Assembly: GCA_902632605.1 (NCBI GenBank)
Contig: CACPDB010000001.1
Location: 182,693-246,692 of the forward strand
DNA from: an uncultured SAR86 cluster bacterium
Lineage (GTDB): Bacteria; Pseudomonadota; Gammaproteobacteria; Magnimaribacterales; AG-339-G14
DNA length: 64,000 nucleotides
Direction of reading: 5' to 3'
This document shows positions 10,214-20,473 of this stretch, one piece after another; the first letter of the stretch is position 1, and each line of letters begins with the position of its first letter. The position numbers were made by a program, and so were the translations under genes. A model generated the notes under the pieces. That model saw nothing but the letters and a program-made list of their open reading frames with translations, had not been told where the DNA came from and made no database searches.

Positions 10214-11460
10214 TACGAAGCCTCCGTGATCTTGGGTTCTTTAGGCATTCCCAAACCGCGTTCGGAAATGATATTTTTTTGAATTTGATTTGTTCCACCA
10301 CCAATAATCAGACCAAGGAAATACATATAAGTGAATTGGAAAGAACCGTCTTCTTTTAAATAAGGACTATCTTCGTATAAAGTACCAATTTCTCCGAGCA
10401 CATCAATTGCGAGGCCTTCAAGTTCATGACGCAACTCAGTTCCGACTAATTTTTGAATCATGCCACCCAGTTTTACATTTTGTCCTGGATTAATTTTTGA
10501 GGAGAGCAACCTCAAGGAATGAGCTTGACTTGCCATGACTTTTCCTTGAACTTGCATCAAGCGATCACGATAAGAAGGAATGTCTATCAAGCGCCTACCA
10601 TCAATGGTTTGTTCTTTCATCATGTTGATTAAAGTATTTAGTCTATTCATGGTGGCATTAGGATCGGCCAAGGAACCACGTTCGTGACCTAAAACTGAAT
10701 TGGCAACTGACCAACCTTCACCGCGTTTGGCTACGATATTTTCTTCCGGGACGGTGACGTCATCAAAGAAAACTTCATTGAAGCCAGCCTTCAGTGTCAT
10801 ATCCACTAAAGGTCTAATTTCAATACCAGGAGTATCCATCGGAATTAAAATGAAACTGATACCGGAATGCTTAGGCGCTTGCGGCTCGGTTCTTACTAGA
10901 CAAAACATCATTTGCGAGTATTGTGCGGTACTGGTCCAAATTTTTTGACCGTTGATTACCCAATTCCCATCAATCAGTTCACCTTTGGTTTGTAGACTTG
11001 CTAAGTCACTTCCGGCATTGGGTTCTGAATAACCCTGACACCAAATCATCTCACCATGCAAAGTAGGGCGGATGTATTTTTGTTTTTGTTCTTCGCTACC
11101 CCATTCAAGTAAGGTTGGTACCAACATATCAATACCTTGACCACCCATTCCTCCCGGCACTTTAGCTTTGGAAAATTCAGTCGCAATGATTCTACTTTTG
11201 ATAATGTCGGTTTCGCCACCATATCCACCATATTCTTTAGGAATTGCTCTAGCGATGTAGCCTTTTTCAATTAAAATTTGTTGCCACTCAGAACGAGTAA
11301 CCTCTTTTTTTGATTTTTTAGTCGCTGAAGAACCGCTCAAAGCATCTGACATATTGTTGTCGTTGCTCTCGCTCTTGAAAGAGACACCTTGATATTCCTT
11401 ACAAAAGGCTTGTACCTCCTTGTGAAAATCTTCGTATTCTGCACCATAGTTTAAATCCAT
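10213..11460 (-). CDS. Acyl-CoA dehydrogenase (415 aa), adjacent to the 364-aa ACAD
   Basis: WCQGYSEPNAGSDLASLQT, NGQKIWTSTAQY, GGGTNQIQKNIISERGLGMPKEP. Confidence 0.92.
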   Translation of the reverse strand: MDLNYGAEYEDFHKEVQAFCKEYQGVSFKSESNDNNMSDALSGSSATKKSKKEVTRSEWQQILIEKGYIARAIPKEYGGYGGETDIIKSRIIATEFSKAKVPGGMGGQGIDMLVPTLLEWGSEEQKQKYIRPTLHGEMIWCQGYSEPNAGSDLASLQTKGELIDGNWVINGQKIWTSTAQYSQMMFCLVRTEPQAPKHSGISFILIPMDTPGIEIRPLVDMTLKAGFNEVFFDDVTVPEENIVAKRGEGWSVANSVLGHERGSLADPNATMNRLNTLINMMKEQTIDGRRLIDIPSYRDRLMQVQGKVMASQAHSLRLLSSKINPGQNVKLGGMIQKLVGTELRHELEGLAIDVLGEIGTLYEDSPYLKEDGSFQFTYMYFLGLIIGGGTNQIQKNIISERGLGMPKEPKITEAS

Positions 11461-11586
11461 TTGTTTCTCCTTATTTTTGATGAATGGCGTTTAAATATTC
11501 TAAGGCTAAAAAACACAAACGCCAACCAGAGAGTAGGGGAAAAGTATTGTTGGCGCTTGGAATGCAAACTGGCTAAAATCAAAAAA

Positions 11587-12267
11587 ATGACTCGTTTGTT
11601 TCTTATATTCATTACTTCTTTGTTGGTTGTTTTGATAGCGCGCTATGGAACTTACTCACCGCTGCCAGGTGAGGTTTTTGATGATTGCGAGTCTCCAGTT
11701 ATTGAAAATAAACTCCTAGGTCTTTGGGAATTGAATCGTATTGATAATTATGAGGCTTTTCATGAGGGACTAGCTGAAAACTTAGGATTTTTAAGTTATT
11801 TGGAAGTGTTTGCCTATCCATTCGTTTTGGAGCGCAGTCAACTTTACCGTATTGAGCAGTGTGGTTCCAAACTAGCGCTTTCAGTAAATTATTTGAGAAC
11901 TTGGCTCGTCGCAACAGCAGAAATTGAAGAACCAAATATTCAAGTTGAAATGAAAGATTTTGCAACGGAACTGAAAGAAACTCTTGAAGAAACTTTTGAA
12001 GAAGTCCTAACGGATGTCAAGGATGCGCTTGCCATTGAAGCAAAACCAAAGATAAATAAAAATTTAGAATTTTTACGAAAGTCTAATAATTTAGATCTTG
12101 TTGCAGAATTGAATTTCTCAGAGGATGCAATCACTCTCTATGGCACCCTCAATGGCAAGAACTACAAAGAAAAAATTTATTATGATGCCGGTGAGCTGGT
12201 AAGGGAAATTGCTTTTGTTGATTCTACTTTGGGTTCGACTGACTTTATTTATCGACGTTATCCGTAA
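11587..12267 (+). CDS. Uncharacterised exported or membrane-anchored protein
   Basis: N-terminal hydrophobic segment MTRLFLIFITSLLVVLIARYG. Start placed at internal ATG 11587 rather than listed 11461, because the first 42 codons lie in the divergent intergenic region and lack a signal. Confidence 0.6.
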   Translation: MTRLFLIFITSLLVVLIARYGTYSPLPGEVFDDCESPVIENKLLGLWELNRIDNYEAFHEGLAENLGFLSYLEVFAYPFVLERSQLYRIEQCGSKLALSVNYLRTWLVATAEIEEPNIQVEMKDFATELKETLEETFEEVLTDVKDALAIEAKPKINKNLEFLRKSNNLDLVAELNFSEDAITLYGTLNGKNYKEKIYYDAGELVREIAFVDSTLGSTDFIYRRYP

Positions 12268-12889
12268 TCTCCCAAGGGTGAGTTTCTTGTAGGATACGTT
12301 CTATTACTTTATCCCTTTGCTCATTGGGTATATCGACTACAACAATATTTTTAGCTAATTTTTCAAAAGCTTCTTTTTCCGATAAATCGCCGTCGACTAT
12401 TTGTTGAATTGCACCCATTGCTGCCCATTGCACATAATGGCGCGAAAGACGAAAGTCCATTAGATCCTCAATATCGGTATTTTTAATTTGTTTGGCTTTT
12501 ACAGCATTCAGAAAGGTATTTTCCATGTTTGGCTGAGTTATTTCTTTAAAGACTTGAACAACCATTTGGATATCGTCTAGTAACCAGTTAATTGAAGGGG
12601 AATTAGACAACAAATTCAAAGCTCTTAGTAAGGCCAAATAAATGATATACACATAATCTTTTTCGTTTATCACATTGAGTTTGAAGTCTATCAACATGTC
12701 TTTTACGGTTTTGCTCAAAGCTTCAAATTGAATGTCTTCAATGCTATCAAAGTGGTTGTAAAAAGTTCCATAACCTACATCGGCTATTTTAATGAGTTTT
12801 TTGACACTCATTTTCGCTTTACCTTCAGAATTTAAGTAGGTAATTGCGGCATCAACTAACTTTGCTTTGGTTTTACTCATTTCTGACAC
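12245..12889 (-). CDS. TetR/AcrR family transcriptional regulator
   Basis: N-terminal HTH: KLVDAAITYLNSEGKAKMSVKKLIKIADVGYGTFYNHFDS. Confidence 0.88.
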   Translation of the reverse strand: MSEMSKTKAKLVDAAITYLNSEGKAKMSVKKLIKIADVGYGTFYNHFDSIEDIQFEALSKTVKDMLIDFKLNVINEKDYVYIIYLALLRALNLLSNSPSINWLLDDIQMVVQVFKEITQPNMENTFLNAVKAKQIKNTDIEDLMDFRLSRHYVQWAAMGAIQQIVDGDLSEKEAFEKLAKNIVVVDIPNEQRDKVIERILQETHPWEITDNVDK

Positions 12890-12940
12890 AGTGTACAGAA
12901 AATATGACAGACATCACAGATTTTGCTTAAATAGCTACAT

Positions 12941-15900
12941 ATGAAGATAAAAATTAAATTTTTATCTCATCAAAGTACCAAAAACATCTTTATAAAACTT
13001 TTTGTCACCTTGGTGGGATTGTCTGCGGGACTCTTAGCCTATACCCAAGAGGAGATAGGTGTAGCTGCTGCAGTAAACACTACGACAACTGATAACTTTT
13101 ACGATCCTTCGGGGATGTTCGCTGAACGTCGTCTGGTTGATGAGGGTTATAAGATCATCCAAAACCGAACCATTGAAACCGATGAGAAAGGTAAGGCGCA
13201 AATGATTCTTATCGATGGAACTGCATTTACCATAGGTCCAAATTCCAAAGTTATTTTGGATAAATTTGTTTACAACCCTGAAACCAACGATGGTTTTCTA
13301 GAAATGCAAGCAACTGGCCTTTTAAGATTAGTCGGAGGAAAGGTCACCAAGAAAAATGCTGCAACCATTAATACCAGCGTTGCCACAGTTGGTATTCGAG
13401 GCGGTATTGTTATTGTTGATTCCGATGCTGAAACAACCTCAGCTGCTTTTGTCTATGGCCAGGAAATGGAAGTCATTCCATTAAACAACCAAGACGGGAG
13501 AACTCTTTTAACCGAAGATGGTTTTGTTGTTGAAGTAAATGACCCCTATGACGATATTGATACTCCTGAACTTTTAACTGCTGAAGCTTTAGCTAGTTAT
13601 TCGGCAAGTCTTGAAGGAAGTGAGGAAGAAGAAGAGGAATCAGAAAGCGAATCGGAAGACGAATCTGAAGAAGAGGAAGAAGAATCAGAAGAAGAGTCAG
13701 AAGAATCAGAAGAAGAGCCAGAAGAATCAGAAGAAGAATCAGAAGAAGAGTCAGAAGAGTCAGAAGAATCAGAAGAAGAGTCAGAAGAGTCAGAAGAAGA
13801 ATCTACAGAAGAAGAATCTACAGAAGAAGAATCTACAGAAGAAGAATCTACAGAAGAAGAATCTGCAGAAGAACAAAGTGAAGATTCTGGAGATGGCGAG
13901 TCAAGCGATGGTGATTCTGAAAGCGAATCATCAGATGAACAAGCACCCGCTGAAGATTCAGGATCTGATGATAGCGCTCAAGAGGATACTCCAGATTCTG
14001 AAAAATCAGAAGATGGTCCTGCTTTAGAAAAGGAAGAAGGTGAAACCGAACAACCTAGAAGTTCAGACACAACTTCAAGCGATGAAAGCACTACGCCGAT
14101 CGAAACTGAGGATGATAAACCTGCAGCTGATTCAGAAACACCTGATGTTGATAGACAAGAAGGTAGTGGTGAAGTTGATTTAAATAATGAGTTTAGTGAA
14201 GTATCGGAAAAAGAAGAGCCGGAAATTGTAATCGATGAAGACTCTCTTTTAACAGATTCAGGTATTTCAGATAATAGTTCCAATGTAGCTCCTGACCAAC
14301 TGACTACTTCTGATGATATTGGAGGTGAATTGGGAGCTAGCGATTTATTTGAAGTTGAACAAGAAGAAGAGGAGCCGGCAGAAGAGACTGCCGATGAGGT
14401 TCAAGACACCACTTCAGAAACTGTGCAACAAGAAGCTATTGAAGAAAAAATGTCAGCTAACGTATCTGTCCGAGCGGATTCATTTATTGAAAGTTCTCCA
14501 AAAAATACTTTAGTAGCTACTACTGCAGTTGAAGGACAAGGCATGACTTATGCTTTGGAAGATGACTTTGGAGTGTTTAAGGTAAATCGCCGAGGAAAAA
14601 TCAAAACCAAAGATTTCTTAGACTTTGAAACCAATGAAAAATATGATTTGGTGCTCTTGGTCACTAATAAGAGGGGTGAAACCATAAGAGTTCCTTTCAC
14701 GATCAATATAGCCGATGTTTCTGAATTGTCTGCTACATCGTCGGTTAGAGCAACAAATTATCATGAAGGAACAACTTCTGTTAATACGATTGTTGCAGAC
14801 ATTAATCCTGTCTCAGATGAGACGCCAAGTTATGAAATCACTGGTGAAGGTAAAGAGTATTTCCGAATCAACAAAAATGGAAAAATTAAACTGGACAAAG
14901 CTTTTGATTCCACTGACCGTAAAGTATTCAATTTAGTGGTAAAAGTTACTGCTGGAACAGAAACCGTTGATGTACCTTTAAAAATTGACGTTCTAGAAAA
15001 TATTGCACCTGATTTTACTACCGCCTGTCAAAGTTCTTGTTCTTTAGCTGAATCAGCAGCTACCGGAACAGTTGTGATAAATTCCTCCAGAACCGATACC
15101 GATATAGATGATCTGACTTATTCCTTGGAAAACAATTTCGGTAACAAATTTGCCATCAACCAAGACACCGGACAGGTAACTTTAAATAGCGCTTTGGATT
15201 ATGAGTCTACCAATTCATATACTCTAAATGTCATCGCTACCGATTCAAAAGGAATCACCAAGAACCGAAGTTCAACCTTTAATGTCACAGATGTAGCAGT
15301 GGGCTATAGCGGTACTTTGGCATCAGCCAGTAAGGCAGAAAACATCGCCACTGGCACAGTGATTTTGAATTCTTCTCTAAGCGGAAGTTTTAGCAATCCA
15401 ACTTATTCGCTATCAGGCGGTAATAATAAATTCGCTATAAATTCATCTACAGGACAGGTGACATTAGCTAATGCTTTAGATTATGAAACGGCAACTTCTC
15501 ATAGCTTTACGGTTACCGCTCAAGCAGGAGGCGAAACACAAAGTCAGAACTTTACTTTAAACGTATCTGATATCAACTTGGGTTTCAGCGGGAGCCTTGC
15601 TTCTGCTAGTAAAGCCGAAAACGTTGCTACCGGAACAGTAATTTTAAATTCTACGGTATCAAATTTTTCCAATCCAACTTATTCGCTATCAGGCGGTAAT
15701 AATAAATTCGCTATAAATTCATCTACAGGACAGGTGACATTAGCTAATGCTTTAGATTATGAAACGGCAACTTCTCATACTTTTACCGTGACTGCTGCAG
15801 CTGGAGGCGAAACACAAAGTCAGAACTTTACTTTAAACGTCGATAACATTACTTATACTGTTTCAGCTCCAGCTTCAACTACCAGCAGTTTTGTGAAAAA

Positions 15901-18900
15901 AGGGGAATTTTATAGAACCGGCTCCGCCAATTTCACTTATTTGATAGATGAAGATATTACGAGCAAAGGAGCTTCAGATAGGGTTATTGGTGATTTTTCA
16001 ACTGGCGTTGCGGGTACAACCTATAGTTTAGGCGGAACAAATCAAACTTATTTCAGTATAGATTCTTCAGGTATTTTGAGGATTGACGATTGTATGATGT
16101 GTGAAGCCACCATCAGAGTTAATGAAGAAGCAACCGGATCTAATCCGACCGTACCTGCACAAAATTTCATTTTAGATTTGGAAGTCATAGCCTCTATTCC
16201 AGGTGAAGGCAACGTAAGTAGCGGGAACTTTACATTAAAAGGTAAGAATGTTGAGGCCAACGAAAATCTGGTGATGAAATTTGCCAGTGGTTACAGCAGT
16301 AAGACTCACAATTTTCAGGGAGCTAATCCGTTTACTGCAATAGCTACTCGTAATTCCAGTGGAACTGGTGGCTTAAACAACGCAGTAGTCACTGAATCGG
16401 TTTTAACGGTAGCCGATCGAGTTAGCAGTCCGCATATAGCCTCAGCCAACGATGAGTTTTATACGCGCTATGGTCAAAATGGTGGTAAATCTTATTATCG
16501 AACTAGCACAAGATCTAACGGCGATAACGAACACGGTACCGAAATTTTGGATTTTGAATATTGGTTCCCAATTGATTCCAATGCCCACTCTGGAAACGTC
16601 ACTGCTCGACAGTATGCTCCTATGTCCGATTTAGCTGCTGCTTGGGATGACCGAAGACCCACTAGAGAAGAGGCTAAATATGCTTGCTTGGACTCCGGAC
16701 AAGGTTGTGGTGGTGGGACCACCGAAGTCGACATAAATGGAAATTGGACTTCTACCACAGAAGGTTCCAATTTTTCTGGTTATACAGTCACACAAAGAAA
16801 TTTTAGCCGATCTGTGGATAATCTTTTGAATGCCAACGCGAATGGTTCGTCCACAGGAAACGGAACAGGAACCAATACTCTTTTGGGTGAGTACAATCAA
16901 GGCTTTGGTGGGACTAACAATAATTACGTTTCAGAATTTGAAATCGTGGCTCTACCTGAAACTTTTAAGTATTTTGGCCAATCTTTTTCTCACATTTATG
17001 TAAATGAAAATGGATTTTTAACTTTCGGTAATGGTGGCGCTAATTCTAATAAACCATGGCACCAAGTAAATCTTTCGCAAGCGCCAGCTGCGCATAACGG
17101 TGGTGGTAGGCCTTTGATGTATTTGCATGAGTCGGGTTCCTATACCGCTATTAACGGCAACGGCAATACTTTTCCCGATGGCTATCAACTACCTGACGTT
17201 TATGGAAAACCTGGAACAACCCATGCAGATAATCTGGATAACACGATCTTTGCTCTCTGGAATGACTACTATACAGATAGTGTCAACAATAATTGGTCAA
17301 TACGTCAATTATGGAATAGTACGACAAAAATCCTTACCATTGGTTGGTACAACATCAGAAGTTATAGCCAGTCGAATAATAATGCGGAAGCCAACTTCGA
17401 AGTCCAGTTAGATTTCAATGACGACTCTTTCCGAATCGTTCATGGAGATTTTGGAAATAGTTTCCCGCATCAATCAGCAAATAATGCATTTGTTGGTATT
17501 TCTAAAGACGTCTCTTGTGCAACAAATGGTGAAGACATTTCCATGTGTGAGGGAAAAGATTACATCCAGCTTTATTTTCACGATAACCATTTTGGCAAAT
17601 ATGAAAGCCCATCGCCTCAATATGATACTTTTCAAAATCCGGATGGAAATAATACGCCCAGTAGCATCGACCATATGTGGAACTCCTATTTTACCAATTC
17701 TCAAACTGTTAATGGGACAAAATATTGTTATTCCACTGACTTAAACTTAAGTTCAACCTCTTGTGCCAGCTCTTATAATCAAAATCAAGCCAAGGCTGGT
17801 ACTCATTTTAGTTTTGTTCCTCAAGGTACGGGCGGAGTAAAAAATGTTCTTCTGCCTTCGGACATTAAACAATCTTATCGTTCCGGTCGGATGGCAGAAT
17901 TCATGTGGATGCATTTGGATAAAGATCCAACCACTTTGGTTTACACGCCGCCAGCAAACAATGCAACCGGTTTTGATGCTGCAGGACCCAATTCTCGAGA
18001 CGGCGTAACCGGTGGCTCGCTGAGTGCAGGAAGTGCAATCACGCATACCACGGCACTTGATGAGATTGTCATTGCAGGGGAGGTTTACGCCAACAGAAAG
18101 CTAGAAAGTTTCTTAGGCAATGCCAAGAAGGTAGTTGCCTACGCACCCATTCCTTTGTTGCACACCAACAAATACGAATTGCCACAACTTACAACAAATC
18201 ACAGCTATGGTCCTTGGTACGATGATCGATACAAACGTGTCCACACCATTATGCCGCCCTTTATTTCCACCGATTATATGGAAAGCAAAGACAACGGTAC
18301 GGATGCCAATTTTGATTTCCACCAATTGAACGATAACAGTTATTTCAAAGGCAACATCCACGGTATTGTCTACAATACCATTGGTTCCACTTTTAATAAT
18401 CAGATTTGTTGCCACAATTGGCAAAACGAAAGTCGCCTTGACAGCATGTACGGTTATGCGGCTAAGGTATTGGATCACAATACGCATGTTTCCTCAGAAC
18501 GTTTTGGCGATTTAGCCAATAATGCTGATTTCGTGCCTATAGGACAGTCGCTTTGGTATCAAGTTTTCAACCCAACGGGTAGAGGCGTGGGACTTTTTGC
18601 TCAGCTCAATTGGAGTTGTGGGCAAGGCGGTGATAACCCCAATGCTTGTCACCATGGCATGCATGGCACAGAAACAACGGTTGCTCCGCACCATTCTCAA
18701 CAAAGTTTGTTTTCCGTCTTGATTGTAGACTCCGGTGACAAATCGAATTTTGCCAAGACTAATAACCCAGCAGGTTATTCGGCAGCATCCACTGGAACAG
18801 TCGTTGATGGTTCGCATTATTGGAGTTACAAACGTCGAGACGGAAGGACTGCGACAACCGATGGCGAATATGCGGGTGCAGAAAAAGCACCACAAATTGC

Positions 18901-20473
18901 TTTTGGTATCAACCCAATTGCTTGTGTTTCTGGACCTGATAACGGGTGTTTCTTTGGTGACAATCAAGGTGCGAATTCCAGTACGATTGGTGCGCCCTCA
19001 ACTGCAATCATTACCACCAGTGATCCTTGCAGCAGCACTTCAGCGCATAACTATACTAGGTGTTATCAGCCAAATTCATCCAACATGGAATTGGGTGTAA
19101 TGTACTCCATGGAAGCCAATAGCTCTGCAACCTTAGCGGATCAAAAATACAAAACTGAAACCTTTTATCAAGGTATAGCTCAGCAAAAACAATACGACGG
19201 TACTAACTATGTGGATGCCATAAATCTAAACGGTTCCAACAGTTGGCGAACTGGAAACAATTCCACAGCGAATACTTGGACTGGAAGATTCTCAGGACAT
19301 TGGCTGACCGATGTTGCATCAAACCAAAAAAGCATGCCACAGTACTTTCGATCAGGTTTAACGGCTTCTTTTGATGAAACCAACGACCGAGTCAAAGTTA
19401 CTGCCACCAATATCTACATTCATGCCGATCCAGATTGGAATGAGAATACTAATGTAGGGGAAAACACTTGGTACCATTCAGAAACAGGCTGTAGTTTCGG
19501 CAATGTATCTTGGAGTGCTGGCAGTTGTGTTGCTGTACTTCCCACGAACAATGGCGCAATTGGAAATTCTGGATTCACTTTGCAATTCGGTGACGATGAT
19601 AATCAAAAAGATTCGGCAAATTTTGCTAACTCTGCTTACATCAATAAAAAAGTTTTCGGTGCCATGCTTAAAAATGAATCAAAAAATCTTAAGTGTGGTG
19701 CGCTTTGCTCTGTGAATCTTTTAGCAACAGCAAACGTTGATAATGCCGGGGCACTGGTTACTTGGGATACCATCGACGAGAAAGATAAAGACTGGATGAG
19801 TCCTTGTAATAACAACTACAGCCATAATTGTGCTGACCCTGAACCTTCTTTGGAATACATGACTTGGGGGGTTTGGGGCTTTGCTACTAATGACGGTCTT
19901 GAATACATGGCTGGCGAACAACCCAGTGCCGTGCACATGGGTACTTGGTATGCCGGTGATTTATTGGATGCCAGCGATTGGCCAGTCAGTAGAACTGCAA
20001 CTCTTGCCGGAATGGCAATGTTTAACATGTGGAAAAGCCAAACCGTAAGTGGCGTTACGACCAATTACGCTTGGACCGAAGGCTCCAGAGCAGATGGTTC
20101 TGTTGTCTTTGATGGTTCGGGAAATTATGGCGTAACCATTAATGTTCACGATCTCGGCCAAACCACTTGTGGTGCTGGCGGTGCTAGCGGATACCCTTGT
20201 AGTTCAGGTGCTGGTAGTTCCGCAAGTTCTTTCGATAACGGACAAAGGATGGGTACTATTACTTGGACGGCAACCAACACTAGTGGAAATCCCAACTTCA
20301 GTGGAGGAGATAGTACTGCTAGTGTTAGCAATGGGGTGAGTACTTGGAAATACATGCAAGGCAGTCTTTACGGTACTTCTTCGCACGTCGAAGCAGGCGC
20401 AGAGCTAATTTATTCCAAACAGGACGCGAACAATTATATTCAAGCGATTGGTACAGTCATTTTATCGGAGTAA
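12941..20473 (+). CDS. Giant exported protein A: signal peptide, FecR-like domain, Glu/Ser-rich linker, cadherin-like repeats, NIDO-like module, large conserved C-terminal region
   Basis: 2510 aa. FecR-like block DGTAFTIGPNSKVILDKF...VGGKVTKK...TSVATVGIRGGI. Cadherin-like KFAINQDTGQVTLNSALDYESTNSYTLNVIATDSKG. NIDO-like FKYFGQSFSHIYVNENGFLTFG. Co-linear with the gene at 20784-28163. Confidence 0.85.
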   Translation: MKIKIKFLSHQSTKNIFIKLFVTLVGLSAGLLAYTQEEIGVAAAVNTTTTDNFYDPSGMFAERRLVDEGYKIIQNRTIETDEKGKAQMILIDGTAFTIGPNSKVILDKFVYNPETNDGFLEMQATGLLRLVGGKVTKKNAATINTSVATVGIRGGIVIVDSDAETTSAAFVYGQEMEVIPLNNQDGRTLLTEDGFVVEVNDPYDDIDTPELLTAEALASYSASLEGSEEEEEESESESEDESEEEEEESEEESEESEEEPEESEEESEEESEESEESEEESEESEEESTEEESTEEESTEEESTEEESAEEQSEDSGDGESSDGDSESESSDEQAPAEDSGSDDSAQEDTPDSEKSEDGPALEKEEGETEQPRSSDTTSSDESTTPIETEDDKPAADSETPDVDRQEGSGEVDLNNEFSEVSEKEEPEIVIDEDSLLTDSGISDNSSNVAPDQLTTSDDIGGELGASDLFEVEQEEEEPAEETADEVQDTTSETVQQEAIEEKMSANVSVRADSFIESSPKNTLVATTAVEGQGMTYALEDDFGVFKVNRRGKIKTKDFLDFETNEKYDLVLLVTNKRGETIRVPFTINIADVSELSATSSVRATNYHEGTTSVNTIVADINPVSDETPSYEITGEGKEYFRINKNGKIKLDKAFDSTDRKVFNLVVKVTAGTETVDVPLKIDVLENIAPDFTTACQSSCSLAESAATGTVVINSSRTDTDIDDLTYSLENNFGNKFAINQDTGQVTLNSALDYESTNSYTLNVIATDSKGITKNRSSTFNVTDVAVGYSGTLASASKAENIATGTVILNSSLSGSFSNPTYSLSGGNNKFAINSSTGQVTLANALDYETATSHSFTVTAQAGGETQSQNFTLNVSDINLGFSGSLASASKAENVATGTVILNSTVSNFSNPTYSLSGGNNKFAINSSTGQVTLANALDYETATSHTFTVTAAAGGETQSQNFTLNVDNITYTVSAPASTTSSFVKKGEFYRTGSANFTYLIDEDITSKGASDRVIGDFSTGVAGTTYSLGGTNQTYFSIDSSGILRIDDCMMCEATIRVNEEATGSNPTVPAQNFILDLEVIASIPGEGNVSSGNFTLKGKNVEANENLVMKFASGYSSKTHNFQGANPFTAIATRNSSGTGGLNNAVVTESVLTVADRVSSPHIASANDEFYTRYGQNGGKSYYRTSTRSNGDNEHGTEILDFEYWFPIDSNAHSGNVTARQYAPMSDLAAAWDDRRPTREEAKYACLDSGQGCGGGTTEVDINGNWTSTTEGSNFSGYTVTQRNFSRSVDNLLNANANGSSTGNGTGTNTLLGEYNQGFGGTNNNYVSEFEIVALPETFKYFGQSFSHIYVNENGFLTFGNGGANSNKPWHQVNLSQAPAAHNGGGRPLMYLHESGSYTAINGNGNTFPDGYQLPDVYGKPGTTHADNLDNTIFALWNDYYTDSVNNNWSIRQLWNSTTKILTIGWYNIRSYSQSNNNAEANFEVQLDFNDDSFRIVHGDFGNSFPHQSANNAFVGISKDVSCATNGEDISMCEGKDYIQLYFHDNHFGKYESPSPQYDTFQNPDGNNTPSSIDHMWNSYFTNSQTVNGTKYCYSTDLNLSSTSCASSYNQNQAKAGTHFSFVPQGTGGVKNVLLPSDIKQSYRSGRMAEFMWMHLDKDPTTLVYTPPANNATGFDAAGPNSRDGVTGGSLSAGSAITHTTALDEIVIAGEVYANRKLESFLGNAKKVVAYAPIPLLHTNKYELPQLTTNHSYGPWYDDRYKRVHTIMPPFISTDYMESKDNGTDANFDFHQLNDNSYFKGNIHGIVYNTIGSTFNNQICCHNWQNESRLDSMYGYAAKVLDHNTHVSSERFGDLANNADFVPIGQSLWYQVFNPTGRGVGLFAQLNWSCGQGGDNPNACHHGMHGTETTVAPHHSQQSLFSVLIVDSGDKSNFAKTNNPAGYSAASTGTVVDGSHYWSYKRRDGRTATTDGEYAGAEKAPQIAFGINPIACVSGPDNGCFFGDNQGANSSTIGAPSTAIITTSDPCSSTSAHNYTRCYQPNSSNMELGVMYSMEANSSATLADQKYKTETFYQGIAQQKQYDGTNYVDAINLNGSNSWRTGNNSTANTWTGRFSGHWLTDVASNQKSMPQYFRSGLTASFDETNDRVKVTATNIYIHADPDWNENTNVGENTWYHSETGCSFGNVSWSAGSCVAVLPTNNGAIGNSGFTLQFGDDDNQKDSANFANSAYINKKVFGAMLKNESKNLKCGALCSVNLLATANVDNAGALVTWDTIDEKDKDWMSPCNNNYSHNCADPEPSLEYMTWGVWGFATNDGLEYMAGEQPSAVHMGTWYAGDLLDASDWPVSRTATLAGMAMFNMWKSQTVSGVTTNYAWTEGSRADGSVVFDGSGNYGVTINVHDLGQTTCGAGGASGYPCSSGAGSSASSFDNGQRMGTITWTATNTSGNPNFSGGDSTASVSNGVSTWKYMQGSLYGTSSHVEAGAELIYSKQDANNYIQAIGTVILSE
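13615..13880 (+). repeat. Low-complexity GAA/TCA-rich coding tract (Glu/Ser linker of giant A) incl. four perfect 15-bp repeats ATCTACAGAAGAAGA at 13801-13860
   Basis: Read directly; encodes EESTE repeats. Confidence 0.93.
15394..15840 (+). repeat. Intragenic tandem duplication (276-bp period) of a cadherin-like module; 110 bp identical at 15394-15503 vs 15670-15779, 38 bp identical at 15527-15564 vs 15803-15840
   Basis: Direct comparison of the two copies, same offset of 276 for both identical blocks. Confidence 0.9.

Noticed and set aside
13611-14027. 138-aa Lys/Gln/Asn-rich ORF (KKNQKKSQKN...)
   Set aside because: Out-of-frame shadow of the GAA/TCA repeat inside giant A; low-complexity artefact.
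18113-18967. Antisense ORFs of 124 and 151 aa inside giant A
   Set aside because: The sense frame is strongly supported by homology with giant B; antisense frames have no recognisable motifs.
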